Origin: Cephalotus follicularis
Lineage: Eukaryota > Streptophyta > Magnoliopsida > Oxalidales > Cephalotaceae
Assembly: GCA_001972305.1 (NCBI GenBank)
Contig: BDDD01005080.1
Coordinates: 76,903 to 140,902 of the forward strand
Length of the DNA stretch: 64,000 nt
Direction of reading: 5' to 3'
The position numbers were made by a program, and so were the translations under genes. Under the pieces are notes generated by a model that did no database searches, was not told the DNA's origin, and saw only the letters and a list, made by a program, of their open reading frames with translations. This document shows positions 21,424 to 33,141 of this stretch, piece after piece (within the stretch, counting starts at the first letter, position 1; the number at the start of each line of letters is the position of its first letter).

Positions 21424-23570
21424 TGTGACGACCCGAATTCCCTTTTGTACTGTTCATGCATATATCGTACCGTATTGTACCGTATTAGATCGCACTGAAC
21501 AGTATTGACTTGAGGTATTCTCATACCTATTGATATTGATATTGTATTAATGATATGCATGTATAGTCGGGATTCTGGGCTGAGTTTCAGAGAGTTTGTC
21601 GAATTGACTATATAAGTTAATTCTCACTTTCATTCTCTCATTCTTCACTCTTTCTCTCTCTTTCTATATCTTTCTCTCTCTCTCTCTAGGTGGAGCCTCC
21701 ATCTTCCTCTCTTGCAGCTGGAATTACATATCCATCGACAAGGACAGTGATTACAAGTAGTGGCTTACCGATTGAACAAGAAAGCAGCGGATTATTGGGC
21801 GATTTCGGCCGATTGATCGATCGTTAGCTCAACTTTTGAAGCTTCAGTGAAAGGTAGGACTTCTTTACTGAATTTCCTATCGCTTTATTGATTAATTGAA
21901 TGAATTGAATGATTGATTGAGTGATTGAATGATTGAATTGAAATGAATTGTAAAAACTAGGGTTTTTATTGATTTCCTTGACCCAATGGATCTAGGATAA
22001 TTGAAGTGTTAAATTGAAGGTTATAACTAGTTTTACTAACCTTAAAGACTGATTTTTAACCCTTGGTTTCTTAAAGAATGGATTTGATTGGGTTTTGGCT
22101 TCAAAATTGCTGGTTTTCTACAGAAAAATCGACCATGTGCAGCAAAGACGTCGATCCCTTTGCCCATGGGCATTGATGTCTTTCGCTTTGGGATGCAGCC
22201 TCCTTGCTTTCGCAGAAAAGACATCGATGTCTTTGAAAGACGTTGACGTCTTTGAATCGACGCGAGACATCGATGCGCATCTCCAGGCCATTTTCATTGA
22301 AACACGTCGACGTCTTTGTCCAAGGACATCGACGTCTTCGGCCAAATTGAGAAAGATATCGACGTCTTTCTACCATTTTTAAAGACATTCCCTGATACGC
22401 ATCGACGTCTTTGGCCAAAGACATCGAGGCCTTTCGGGCTGAGAGGAGTTTTTAACTGTTAAAGCTGGTTTTTCAACCCTTTTCACATTGCCGCTTGACC
22501 GGAACCTCACTTGAGGTATTCAAGCATTTTAAAACACAGTTTTCAATGGTTTTCAAAGATCGAAATGATAGATTGATAGAGTGACAGCTTGAGCCATAGG
22601 TGACGACTCAGTGACTTTCATTGACCAAATAGATGTTCATTCCTATTCCGTCGATTTGATTGTCACCGCCTAGCGGCTACTGATTGTACTGATTGATTGT
22701 TTGCTTGGTTCATAGGTGTTGCTGTGAGACTAAGTCGGTAAAATGGATGCACGTTCCCATCCCTCCATTAGGCACCACCACTTATCGGTTTTGCTTCGAT
22801 GTTGTATTGATACAATGATCGATGGCTTGAGTCGTAAGTGTTGTTGCGAGCCTAAGTCGGTACGATGGATGCACGTTCCCATTTCTCCATTAGACACCAC
22901 CACTTATTGACTTTACCCAATACTGTATTGACTCGATTGATTGATTGATTGTATTGTATGGATCCTATAGAGCGACCTTATGATTTGTGTCAGCATGTTA
23001 GGTCGTTGACTCTGTCCACCTATTCCGCCGATCGTTTCATTTATTGTATTGTATTGACCCGCTGGCAAGCGGTATTGATTATTGCTCCCTAACGGTTGAG
23101 CCTACCGATTGATTATTGATTGATGCTCCCTTGAGGCAGTAGCTCCCTAACGGTATCAGTAGCTCCCTCGGTTGTAGCTCATCGAGAATGTATTGACCCA
23201 GCCATAGGCTGGAAGATCTATGAGTCCCAGACCTGATCAATCTGAGAACTGTAGATAGATCTCCCACCCTTTTTGAAGGACTACCTTCCGTGGGTTTGAT
23301 CACCGCTAACCGATTGACATTGTATTGACCCGGTCGCATGCTCTATAGGATATTGATTGATTGATTGGGTGTTTCATACACCACCATTGAGTGTCTGCCA
23401 TTGATTGATTGTGTATTGCATTATATTGATGGATCATTGTATTGTATCTTCCGCAACTGATATGTATTGCAAAGTTTTAAAGTTTTCCACATTTTTATAT
23501 TGCTAGTCCCGACCATTGTTTTGGATTGAGAGTAATGCCACGTGTCCGCCCTGCGGGCGCAGGGTTTACA
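21424..23570 (+). repeat. 5' LTR of the Tekay element in Tat B
   Basis: 2,147 bp, TGTGACGACCCG...GGGTTTACA. It contains a TC-rich tract near 21,640-21,690, the palindrome cluster (22,130-22,430), a direct repeat pair around GGATGCACGTTCCCAT (22,746 and 22,867) and many TTGATTGATTG words. Confidence 0.9.
22136..22425. repeat. Palindrome cluster AAAGACATCGATGTCTTT / ACGTCGACGT
   Basis: About ten variants occur, among them the perfect 18-bp palindrome AAAGACATCGATGTCTTT at 22,217-22,234 and AAAGACGTTGACGTCTTT at 22,236-22,253. Neighbouring centres are often 19-22 bp apart. Confidence 0.88.
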
Positions 23571-23749
23571 GTATGGTATCAGAGACATTGGTCGGCCTGC
23601 TAGCTAAGTATATAAATGCGTTGATTGAGATTGACTGAATGGATTTGCATGATATGTGCTATTGCTTATTCATGCTATTGTTATTGGAAAAGAGATTGAT
23701 ATTGGAAATTGAAAATGATTGCATCTGATCATTCCAAAGTTACCAGTCT

Positions 23750-24838
23750 CCAGCATTTGTAGGGCTTCCTGATCCTACTCTTGTTGAGTCTTGGCTAACC
23801 CATTTGGAGAAGATCCTTGAGATCATGGGATGTAATGATGAAAAGAGATTGGCATTGGTAGTGTATATGCTCCAAGGAGAAGTTGAGCACTGGTGGTCTA
23901 TGATTAACACAGACTGGACAAGAAATGGTACAGTCCGCTCTTGGGATGCCTTCAAAGAGAATGCTATGCAAGGTACTACCCTCAGGTGGAGATAGACAGA
24001 AGAGAGATTGAATTTGCTGACTTTGTACAAGGAAGCATGACAGTTGCTGAGTATGAGGCGAGGTTCACGCAGCTAGCCTGATCCGCCTCGTACTTAGTGG
24101 AAGCCAAGAGCGTAGAGCAAAGAAGTTCCTTCAAGGATTGAGATTGAGATTGAATTTGAGGAGGCAACTGACTCCCCCCCCTTCGGGTTGACCTCCATAT
24201 CGGATATTTCTTCCCGAGCTATGCAGCTTGAGGATATTACAACTGAGGCTAAACAGATGAGAAATATAGCCCGTACCAGGCCTACTCCTTCTTCTTGGCA
24301 GAATGGTTGCGACAATGGCAGTGCTAAATCACAGAAGTCGGATAGTATCCCCTCACCTGGTTCTCAGGGTAGCAATCAGGATAGCGGGAATCCGTCCCGT
24401 TCTCGGAGGAGAGGCAGATCGAGGAATGCACGCCGAGGAGACCGATCTTCAGCACCTAGTCTGGGTACACCCTCCAGATTTTCTGGGAGCGGTAATCAGA
24501 GTGCTACGGTTCCTTGTGTGCATTGTCAGAAGACCAACCATACTTCTGAGAATTATAGATGGTTCTTGGGCCATTGCTTGGTTTGTGGTGGTTCCGACCA
24601 CATTGCTAGAGATTGTCCTCGGAGTTCTCGTCCTAGAGGATTTGATCAGACACAGCGGGCACCGCCTCCACCAGGACCGACAGCTAGTGTACCATCTTCT
24701 TCCTGTGGGACTTCGCAGTCCAGGGGGAAGCAGCCTATGAGTTCGGCTCCGACAGTTCAGGCTAGTGTGTTTGCTATGGAACCGAGTGCTGCAGCGGGAT
24801 CCGATGTTGTGATTGGAGGTACCATTCGACTCTTTTAG
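23750..24838 (+). pseudogene. Tekay gag (fossil)
   Basis: MGCNDEKRLALVVYMLQGEV and the EHWW words mark the gag core. Further on, a zinc knuckle CLVCGGSDHIARDC (about 24,576-24,617) follows a serine/arginine-rich region. The order fits Tekay gag. It is broken. Confidence 0.85.
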
Positions 24839-25023
24839 CTTCCAGCACGGGTTCTTCTTGATCCGGGTTTATCCCATTCATTCATTGCATTGCATTTTTT
24901 AGTCCTCCGGGACGACCACCTTTTCGGTTTCTTGGCACCTTAGAGCCATTGTTTGTTCCGATGATTTCGGCTTTGCTTGCGGACAGATTGCTACGATAGG
25001 GATGCCAGGGGGTTCTGGCACAT

Positions 25024-26439
25024 GTGCTCGATATAGACAGATGGCGGCCGGAACTGGAGGATATTGCAGTGGTTTGCGAGTTTGGAGATGTTTTTCCTCG
25101 GGATTTGACGTTGTTACCGCCAGATAGAGAGATAGAGTTTGTGACTAATTTGATACCAGGAACTGCACCGATTTCTCAAGCACCGTACCGAATGGCACCG
25201 ATATAATTAAAAGAGTTAAAGATACAGTTACGGAATCTTCTGGACAAAGGCTTTTTAACAGGGTATTATCGTCGGTTTGTTGAGGGATCTTCCCATATTG
25301 CTACAGTATTGACCAGTTTGACACAGAGAAACACTGCCCTTGTGTGGTAGTGATTGCAGGGAGTGGCTACTGTTATTGATAAATATTGAAACCCGATTTC
25401 TCCCTATCTACGGATGGGTTATTGTCATACAAGAACAGAGTTTGCATTCCAGCCGATAGCGAGTTGAGGGAAGAGCTTATTTCTCAAGCTCATAAATCTC
25501 ATCTCTCTGTCCATCCAGGGGGTACGAAGATGTATCGTGACCTAAAAACTTAGCTATTGGTGGACTAACATGAAGAGAGAAATCGCAGAGTTTGTATCGT
25601 GATGCCTCACTTGTCAGCAAGTTAAGGCAGAGCACCAGAGACCGGCAGGCTTGCTTCAGCCTTTGCTCATTCCCGAGTGAAAATGGGAGCACGTTACCAT
25701 GGATTTCGTGTCTGGGTTTCATCTTACTCATGACAGACATGATGGTATATGGGTTGTGGTCGATCGACTCATGAAGTCAGCCCACTTTCTATCGATTCGG
25801 ATGACTTATTCTAGAGAAAAGTTGTCCAGATTGTTCATGAAAGAGATTGTTAAAGCACATGGAGCTCCTGTCAGCATTGTTTCGGAGCGAGACTCTCGCT
25901 TCACTTTCGGGTTTTGGAGGAAGTTACAGGTAGCTATGGGTACAGAATTGAGTTTCAGCACTATTTTTCATCCCCTAACAGATGGTTTGTCCGAACGGAC
26001 CATTCAGACATTGGAGGACATGCTTCGAGCATGCGTGCTCGACTTTGGAGGCAGTTGGGATGACTACTTGCATTTGATTGAGTTCTCGTATAACAATAGT
26101 TATCACGAGAGCATACATATGGCTCCCTATGAAGCCCTATATGGTAGAAAGTGCCGATCACCAGTTTGTTGGGATCAGGTCGGTGAAAAGAGTATTTTGG
26201 GGCCAGAGATTGTACAGATTACCGCAGAGAAAGTGAAATTGATCAGAGACCGATTGATTATTGCACAGAGTAAACAGAAAAGCTATGCTAATGTTCATCG
26301 CAGAGGCTTGGAGTTTAGTGTTGGTGACCATGTTTTCCTCAAAGTGTCGCCCACTAAAGGAGTCATGAGATTAGGGAAGAAAGGAAAGCTTTCTCCTCGT
26401 TTTATTGGACCTTTCGAGGTATTGGATTGGATCGGCTGA
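25024..26439 (+). pseudogene. Tekay pol remnant: RT start and integrase (fossil)
   Basis: 25,024-25,206 has the pre-RT words [20 protein letters not shown]. The integrase frame (25,699-26,439) has the core MDFVSGFHLTHDRHDGIWVV, FHPLTDGLSERTIQTLED and the C-terminal GPY/F-type module GKKGKLSPRFIGPFEVL, a chromovirus hallmark. It is broken. Confidence 0.88.
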
Positions 26440-26792
26440 CTTGCTTACAGGCTTGACTTGCCTCCAGCATTGTCGGGAGTGCATGATGTGTTCCATGTTT
26501 CTCAGTTGGGGAGATATGTTTGAGATCCTTCACACATCTTTGAGTATGGTCAGATTCAGCTGGAACCTGACTTATTGTTTATCGAAGACTCCTATACAGA
26601 TTGTTGACCGACGGATCAGAGTATTGAGGAACAAGACCATCCCTTTGGTCAGTGTTCTATGGCAGTGTCAAGGTTCTTTGGAGAGCACCTGGGAGTGCGA
26701 GGACGATATGAGAGAGACATATCCTTTTCTTTTGACTGATTGATTGTTTGACCGATGAATCTGGGGACAAGATTCTTTTAAGGAGGGGAGAA

Positions 26793-27491
26793 TATGACGA
26801 CCCGAATTCCCTTTTATACTGTTCATGCATATATCATACCGTATTGTACCATATTAGACCGTACTGAACAGTATTGACTTGAGGTATTCTTATACCTACA
26901 TGCATTGATATTGTACACCGCACATTGATATTGTATAGATTGTCACCGATATTGCACATTGTACATGTACATTTGTCATGTCATGCATTGATATTGTACA
27001 CCACACAATGATATTGTATAGATTTTCACCGATATTGCACATTGTACATGCATACATGCTGCATGGGGTTTCTGCTTAGCCAGTGTGGCTAACCCCATCC
27101 TTCAGGGTGGGGCTGTGTTGTACCTTTGTGTGCGGCATAGGTAGGGCAGCAGGTAGCAGTGGACAGAAGGACTGAAGACCGGATTGACTACACGTTTGCT
27201 TGGGCACCGCAGAGCTGATTGACATATTGTAGTGAAAGATGGAAATGTAATGTAATGTATTGAGATATTGTATTGAAAGATTGATAATGTATTGTAAAAG
27301 ACTAGCATTGTATAAGATTGATGCTGTATTGCATTATATTGATGAATCATTGTATTGTATCTTCCGCAACTGATATGTATTGCAAAGTTTTAAAGTTTTT
27401 CGCATTTTTATATTGCTAGTCCCGACCATTGTTTTGTGTTTTGGATTGAGATTAATGCCACGTGTCCGCCCTGCGGGCGCGGGGTGTTACA
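26793..27491 (+). repeat. 3' LTR of the Tekay element in Tat B
   Basis: It starts TATGACGACCCG, ends GGGGTGTTACA and is 699 bp long, much shorter than its partner. It does not include the palindrome cluster. Confidence 0.88.
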
Positions 27492-29799
27492 CTGTTGCTC
27501 CCACCACCGGGGCTAAACCCCCTCCTTCCGAGAGTTCTTTCGACGTGAGTACCGTTACTCGCGTTGAGGTAAAAAAACTCTCCGAGAAGTATAACTTTCC
27601 TCGTGGGCTAACGTACAGCCTTCCCTCGGATTCTCGGATGTTACCATGAGCAGAGAGGGTCTTTTTGTGATCTTCGAGGGGGCGCTCTCTCATGGTTTGA
27701 CCAATTCCCTCCTTTGCCATCTCGGTCTTGGAACACTTTAGTCTTCATCCTTCACTTCTTCAATTTCAGTCTTGGAGCTTCATAATCGGCTTCCTCGTCA
27801 AATGCATTGAGTCAGAGGTGGACGTGACAGTGAACCTTTTTAAAGAGTTCCATGTCCTCTCAGCCACACCCAATAAGAGTGGGTACTTTTTCAAGTCCCG
27901 TTCTGGCGTAAAAAAGCTTCTCCTCAACCTGACCAAATCCATCAAAAACTGGAGGAGGAGATATTTCTTGATAAAGGACTTTGAAGGGTTCACTCCCTCT
28001 CCCTGGTGCGATTCTTTGGACACAACATCTCTGAATAGGAGGTCCGGCTTGACCTCGGCGGAGAAGATTAGCTTCAATAAACTCCTGGCCCTTGAGCCAG
28101 AGGAGGTGAACTCCACCGTTCGTGAGGATCGTCTACTCCAGGCAGGGCTGAGCGTGGTCCTCAGCCAAGAATCCCACTCGGACGAGGCTGAGAAGGATAT
28201 CCCAGACGGATAGGGAGGTCAAAATAGTCCTATGCCCCCAGTGTCGGAGGAAAGCAGTATAAAGCCTTTGTCTCCTCCACTGCTTAGTTTAGTGTTATTT
28301 TCATTTTTCTTGTATCTTGAATCTCTGACCTTAATCTTTATGTTTTCTTTCAGCAATGGCTCCTCGCCATGACTTCTCTGCCATCTTGAAGGCTACTAAC
28401 AATAGGAAAGCCCCTGCTGCAGGTGGGTCAAAGCCAAAGGGGAAAAGCATCACAGCCGAGGGATCCAGGCCGCAGACCAAGACTCCTACACCCGTTAGGG
28501 TGCCTACTGTTGCTGCTGAGAAGAGGAGAGAGGCATGCAAGAGGACCACAGACGAGACCTCTCCCGCCGATGAGCACGTTCCTCTGATGAAGAAGAGCAG
28601 GAAGGGGAAGGGTGCTGAGGGAGCCAGAAAGGGGAAGGAGGTCGAGGATGTCGCTGCCCTCGGAGCGAGTTCTCAAGATCCAATCATCATACCTCCAACT
28701 CGGGAGGCAGAGGACATGCTCAACGATTTTGAGGACATGGACTGCTCCAAACTGCATTTGAATGCACCTAGGGTCCCTCAGGCGGTTAGTCGCCTGGTCT
28801 TCTTTCCTTTGAAGATGGAGGCGAGGGAGAAATGGTCCAACGAGCAATTGGTAACCCATTGCCTTCGAAGCAACTTGAGGGTACATAAATTCTTCCTCTG
28901 CTACCCCAATTTTTCTTTTGCCTTTTCTCTTCACACTCACAGATATATATGCTCCTCTGACAGGCTCTGAATAACACTCAATTGCTAGTGACAACTTCTT
29001 TGCCGTTTTGGCGAGGGACTGGGAGCTGAGGCCGAACATGGAAACACTGGAGGAGACTGCCCGCTCTGCCCAAGCCCAACTGAACAAGGTTCTCAAGGTT
29101 CAGGAGTCCTTGGTTGAGGAGAAGAAGCAAGCAATTGAGGATTTGGAGGAGGAGAAGGCTGACAGGAAGGAGCTGGAGGCAGAGCTAGACCATACCAAGG
29201 AAAGGTATCTTGATCTGGAAGCAAAGCTTGAGCGCCAACAGAGGAAGGACGAGGAACAACTGAGGAGGGAACGAAACAAAGCCGTGACTGACTTCAAGTC
29301 CTCGGATGAATTCAAGGAGCTGATGAGATCCTCCGTGGAGGAGTTCAAGGCCTCAGATGAGTTTGAGGAGGCAGTGTTTGAGGAAGCGGTCGAGTACTTC
29401 CGTCGGGGCTTCTATGCTTGCAGGAACTGGATCTCTTCCCTCCGTCCCGACGTTCCTTTGGATGGTGTAATATATGGTCCCTCGGCCAAGACATTTGATT
29501 TCTATCCATAGGGAGTTGATGAGGAGGAAGAGAAGCTCCATCTCGAATTGGATGAGGGGATCTCGTCTGCTATGGGAGACGACCTGACAATAACAATAAC
29601 CGGTTTGCCAGGCTTGGTTATCCTTCCCACGGATCCTGCCTTAGCCTCGGACCCTGCATTTGACTCTTCTGTCATTCCTACCTCTTCAACTCTCATGGAC
29701 CCTTCCTCTGGGCTTGAAGTTCCTCCTCATCCTTCCACTGATGCCTTCTTCGCTCCTCTGCCCGAGCACGAAGATCCTCCCGAATCCTAGTTTTTGTTT

Positions 29800-30150
29800 G
29801 CTTTGATCTTGTAATGGTTTTTATTTTTTTGATAAACTTGTAATTTCTTTAATATATAAATGAAAGACCTTTACGTGTTCTCGGATCTTGCCTTTGATTA
29901 ATTTTTTGTAGGGACACTTGTATCAAAGTGCTTAGTCCGACAAGCTTGATCGTTGCGAGTTCCCATGGTTTCGCCTTTGAAGTCACGATTTTAGGTCTGG
30001 TTGGTCAAGTTCATATGGTGTTGCTGACCAGTGTTTGCTCCCTGGGGAGTCTTAGTGCTTCCTTGGAAGTCTTTTGGTGCTCCTTGGAAGGAGTCTTTGG
30101 GTGCTCCTCACAAGGAGTCTTTGTTGATAAATATATAGATGCTCCTCAGA
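29800..30150. other. 3' end of antisense gene and short repeats
   Basis: An AT-rich stretch with AATATATAAATG near 29,850 could serve as a poly(A) signal for the antisense gene. It is followed by two or three GGTGCTCCT-GAAGGAG units. No separate gene is seen. Confidence 0.5.
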
Positions 30151-30546
30151 GATGATTGACTTCCATACGAAACTCTTCGTGTTCTTCTCGATAATTGTGG
30201 ATAGAGGTTCTGCTTCCACCCACTTGGTGAAGTAGTCCACTGCTACAATGAGAAACTTCCTCTGGCCTGTCGCCATAGGTAGTGGTCCAACGAAGTCCAT
30301 TCCCCATTGTGCAAAGGGACATGGGGCCGTGATAGACGTTAGAGGTTGAGAAGGTCTTCTGCTTATGTTTGTGTTCCTCTGACACTTGTCACACTTTCTT
30401 ACCAAGTCTATAGCATCTTGATGCATAGTCAGCCAGAAGTATCCTTGCCTCAATAGCTTATGAGATAATGTTCTGCCCCCAGTGTGGTTGCCACAAATTC
30501 CTTCGTGGACCTCCCTCAGAGCATAATCGGCCTCTAAGGGGGTCAT
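30151..30546 (-). pseudogene. Tat integrase N-terminal part (copy B)
   Basis: The words HEGICGNHTGGRTLSHKLLR, CDKCQRNTN and WGMDFVGPLP match the HHCC zinc region and the start of the catalytic core. The piece is shorter than its counterpart in copy A and is part of a broken element. Confidence 0.85.
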
Positions 30547-30705
30547 ACATCTTAACCAAGGAAAAGAGAAAGATCTTTTATAAAGGATCCCATCTCGGAA
30601 TTGGAATCAGTTTGCTCTGTAGACCAGTTTCCTCGCCTCCACAGGGTCCTCGGGTAGAATTCCATTCCTCAGCCAATTGATGAAAGGAGTCATCCAGTTT
30701 GGCTC

Positions 30706-32418
30706 TTACGGTATGTCAATGTCCATCACATCTGCTTTAGAGATGGTGGACTTGTCCAGGTAGTCCACTAGCACGGTTTGATTTTTCTCTAGCTCCTCTG
30801 CCGTTGCTAGTTTTGATAACTGGTCTGCTCGGGCGTTCTCTGCTCTGGGTACTTTCAAAATTCTTAGGAACTCGAAAGCTGACTTCATACTCTCAAAATG
30901 GGATAAGTAGTTCGCCATTGGGTCTTCTCGGGCTTGATACTCTCCATTTGCTAGACCAACCACTAGCTGAGAATCACTGGAGGCCTCTATCTTTTGCACC
31001 TCCAAGTGCTTTGCGATCGTCAGCCCAAGTATCAGAGCTTCCCACTCAGCTTCGTTGTTTGTAGCATTAAATTTGAATCTCAGAGCATACTCTAATGTCC
31101 AACCATCTTGAATCATCAATTTCGGTCCTGCTCCACTGCCAGTGATGCAGGATGAGCTATCCACAGACAACTTCCAAATCCCCCTCTCTCTCTCGGAGGG
31201 GTCCTCCTCCATACACTCCATTGGTGTATTATCTCTAACAAAGTCAGCCAGGACCTGTGATTTGATGGCCTGTCTGGCTTCAAACTTCACATCATACTTG
31301 CCTAGATCGACTAACCACTTGATTAACCTGCCTGAGGTGTCAGGCTTTGAGAGAACTTGTTTGAGTGGTTTGTCAGTCAGAACCTTGATTGTATGGGCTT
31401 GGAAATATGGCCTCAGTTTTCTGGCCGAGATGATCAAAGCATATGCAAACTTCTCTACCTCTGGGTACCTTCCTTCAGCATCATTCAAAGCCGTACTCAC
31501 ATAGTACACTGGCTTTTGAACCTTTTCTTCTTCTCTAACTAGCACCGCACTCACTGCGCCCGAGGTGGCTGCAAGGTACAAATACAAGTCTTCCCCATCC
31601 TTAGGTTTTGAGATCAGAGGAGGGGAAGCCAGGTATTCCTTCAACTTCTCGAAGGCTGCTTGACAGTCATCTGACCAAGAAAATCCCTTGGGGTCCCTGA
31701 GTATATTGAAGAATGGAAGGCACTTCTCTGCTGACTTTGACACAAACCTGCTCAGGGCTATAATCTTCCCATTTAGCCTTTGAACATACCTGATGGTTTG
31801 AGGAGGCCTCATGATTTGAATTGCCGATATCTTCTCTAGGTTGGCCTCTATTCCTCAACTTGAGACCATGAATCCGAGGAACTTGCCAGAGGTGACCCCG
31901 AATGTGCACTTGGATGGATTGAGTTTCATGTTGTATCTCCTCAGCACCTCAAATGTTTCCTCCAAGTCTTTTATGTGGGGGCTCCTGGCTGGGGTCTTGA
32001 CGAGCATGTCGTCGATGTAGACCTCCATATTTTTTCCAATCTGAGGCTCAAAGATTTTGTTCACCAAACGTTGGTAGGTGGCCCCTGCATTCTTCAGGCC
32101 GAAGGGCATAACCTTGTAGCAATACATTCCTCGGTTCATGATGAAAGCTGTTTTGTTCTCATCGGGCCCGTACATGGGGATTTGATTGTATCCCGAGTAG
32201 GCGTCCAAGAATCTTAACATTCTGTAACCCGAGGTCGCGTCCACCAACTGGTCTATCTTTGGGAGAGGGGAGTGATCCTTTGGGCAGACTTTGTTGAGGT
32301 CTGTGAAGTCGATGCATATCCTCCACTTGCCATTTGCTTTTTTGACTTGTACTGGGTTCGCCAGCCAGTCTGAGTAATGCACTTCCCTTATGAACCCTAC
32401 CTGTAATAGCTTGCTCAC
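30706..32418 (-). pseudogene. Tat reverse transcriptase and RNase H (copy B)
   Basis: RT (31,855-32,418) has GFIREVHYSDWLANPVQVKK, DLNKVCPKDHSPLP and the catalytic VYIDDMLVK. RNase H (30,706-31,812) has LSVDSSSCITGSGAG, NNEAEWEALILGL and SSDSQLVVG. Identity to copy A is high throughout. It is a fossil, broken. Confidence 0.88.
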
Positions 32419-33141
32419 CTCCTATGCTATTGCCTGCTGCCTCTCTGGAGCAAAGTTCCTCTTCTTTTGTCTGGTCGGAGGTGTCATTGGGTCTATACTT
32501 AGTTTGTGAACCATGACATTTGGGCTGATCCCAGGGACCTCCTATTCCGACCAGGCAAACACGTCTTTGTTATTTCGGAGGAATGTTATTAATTCCCCCT
32601 TCTCCACCTCTCCAAGCTATGAGCCAACTTGGAACACTTTTTCAGTGTTTCCCTCTTCCAAGGGCACTTGGACCACATCCTCAACAGGTCGTGGACGCTC
32701 AGGTTTCATGTCTCCTCTGAGCTCCACGTTTAATATTGGAAGCACCTTGTCCTTCCCCTTGTCCATGATGGCAGTTTTGTAGCACTGCCTTGCTACCTAT
32801 TGATCTCCTCTGACCTCCCCCACGCCAAACCTTTTGGGGAACTTCATCAACAAGTGTCTCGTAGACACTATGGCCTTTATTAAGTTCAGACCTGGTCGTC
32901 GCAATATGGCATTGTAAGGGGTGGGTGTGTCCACCACCAGGAATATCATCTCTACTTGAGTCTGGCGTGGGGCCATACCTACAACCACAGACAGGTTGAT
33001 GGATGCTAGAGGATGGACCATCTCGCCTACCAAACCAACCAGTGGGGTCTTCACGGGCTTTAGCTGGTCTGCCGGTATCCTCAGCTGATCAAATGTATGT
33101 TTGTACAGGATATCGGCCGAGCTGCCACTGCCTATAAGGAT
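32419..33141 (-). pseudogene. Tat protease region (copy B)
   Basis: On the minus strand the protease motif GSGSSADIL lies just below 33,141. It is followed by KTPLVGLVGEMVHPL and PYNAILRRPGLN, then a linker toward RT. It is a fossil. Confidence 0.8.

Larger units (their letters stand above)
21424..27491 (+). mobile_element. Tekay/Del-lineage Ty3/gypsy element, TSD CTGTT (fossil)
   Basis: The element lies inside the Tat antisense gene, flanked by CTGTT at 21,419-21,423 and 27,492-27,496. The 5' LTR is 21,424-23,570. The primer site TGGTATCAGAG (initiator-Met type) is at 23,574, the purine tract AAGGAGGGGAGAA precedes 26,793, and the 3' LTR is 26,793-27,491. The internal part holds gag, a short RT portion and integrase, and is smaller than usual for the lineage. 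It is broken, with roughly ten breaks. Comparing about 160 bases at the LTR ends gives about 4-5% difference, hence an insertion perhaps 1.5-2.5 million years old at commonly used plant rates. Confidence 0.92.
21288..29790 (+). pseudogene. Antisense gene of Tat copy B (Transposase_28-like, fossil)
   Basis: Plus-strand pieces lie between pol and the 3' LTR, opposite to pol. The start (MASQEQSSGSSSSSP) is at 21,288. After the nested Tekay element come 27,497-28,213 (YNFPRGLTYSLPSDSR, LEHFSLHPSLLQFQSWSF, NWRRRYFLIKDFEGFTPSP), 28,356-28,879 (basic linker with KSRKGKGAEGARKGKEVED) and 28,965-29,790 (long coiled coil 29,040-29,330, then an acidic proline-rich tail). A GT-AG intron (GTACAT near 28,880, CTGACAG near 28,964) fits the known use of introns in such ORFs. 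The domain resembles Pfam Transposase_28, found in antisense ORFs of Tat and Grande elements; its function is unknown. The gene is broken, with a few breaks. Confidence 0.8.
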
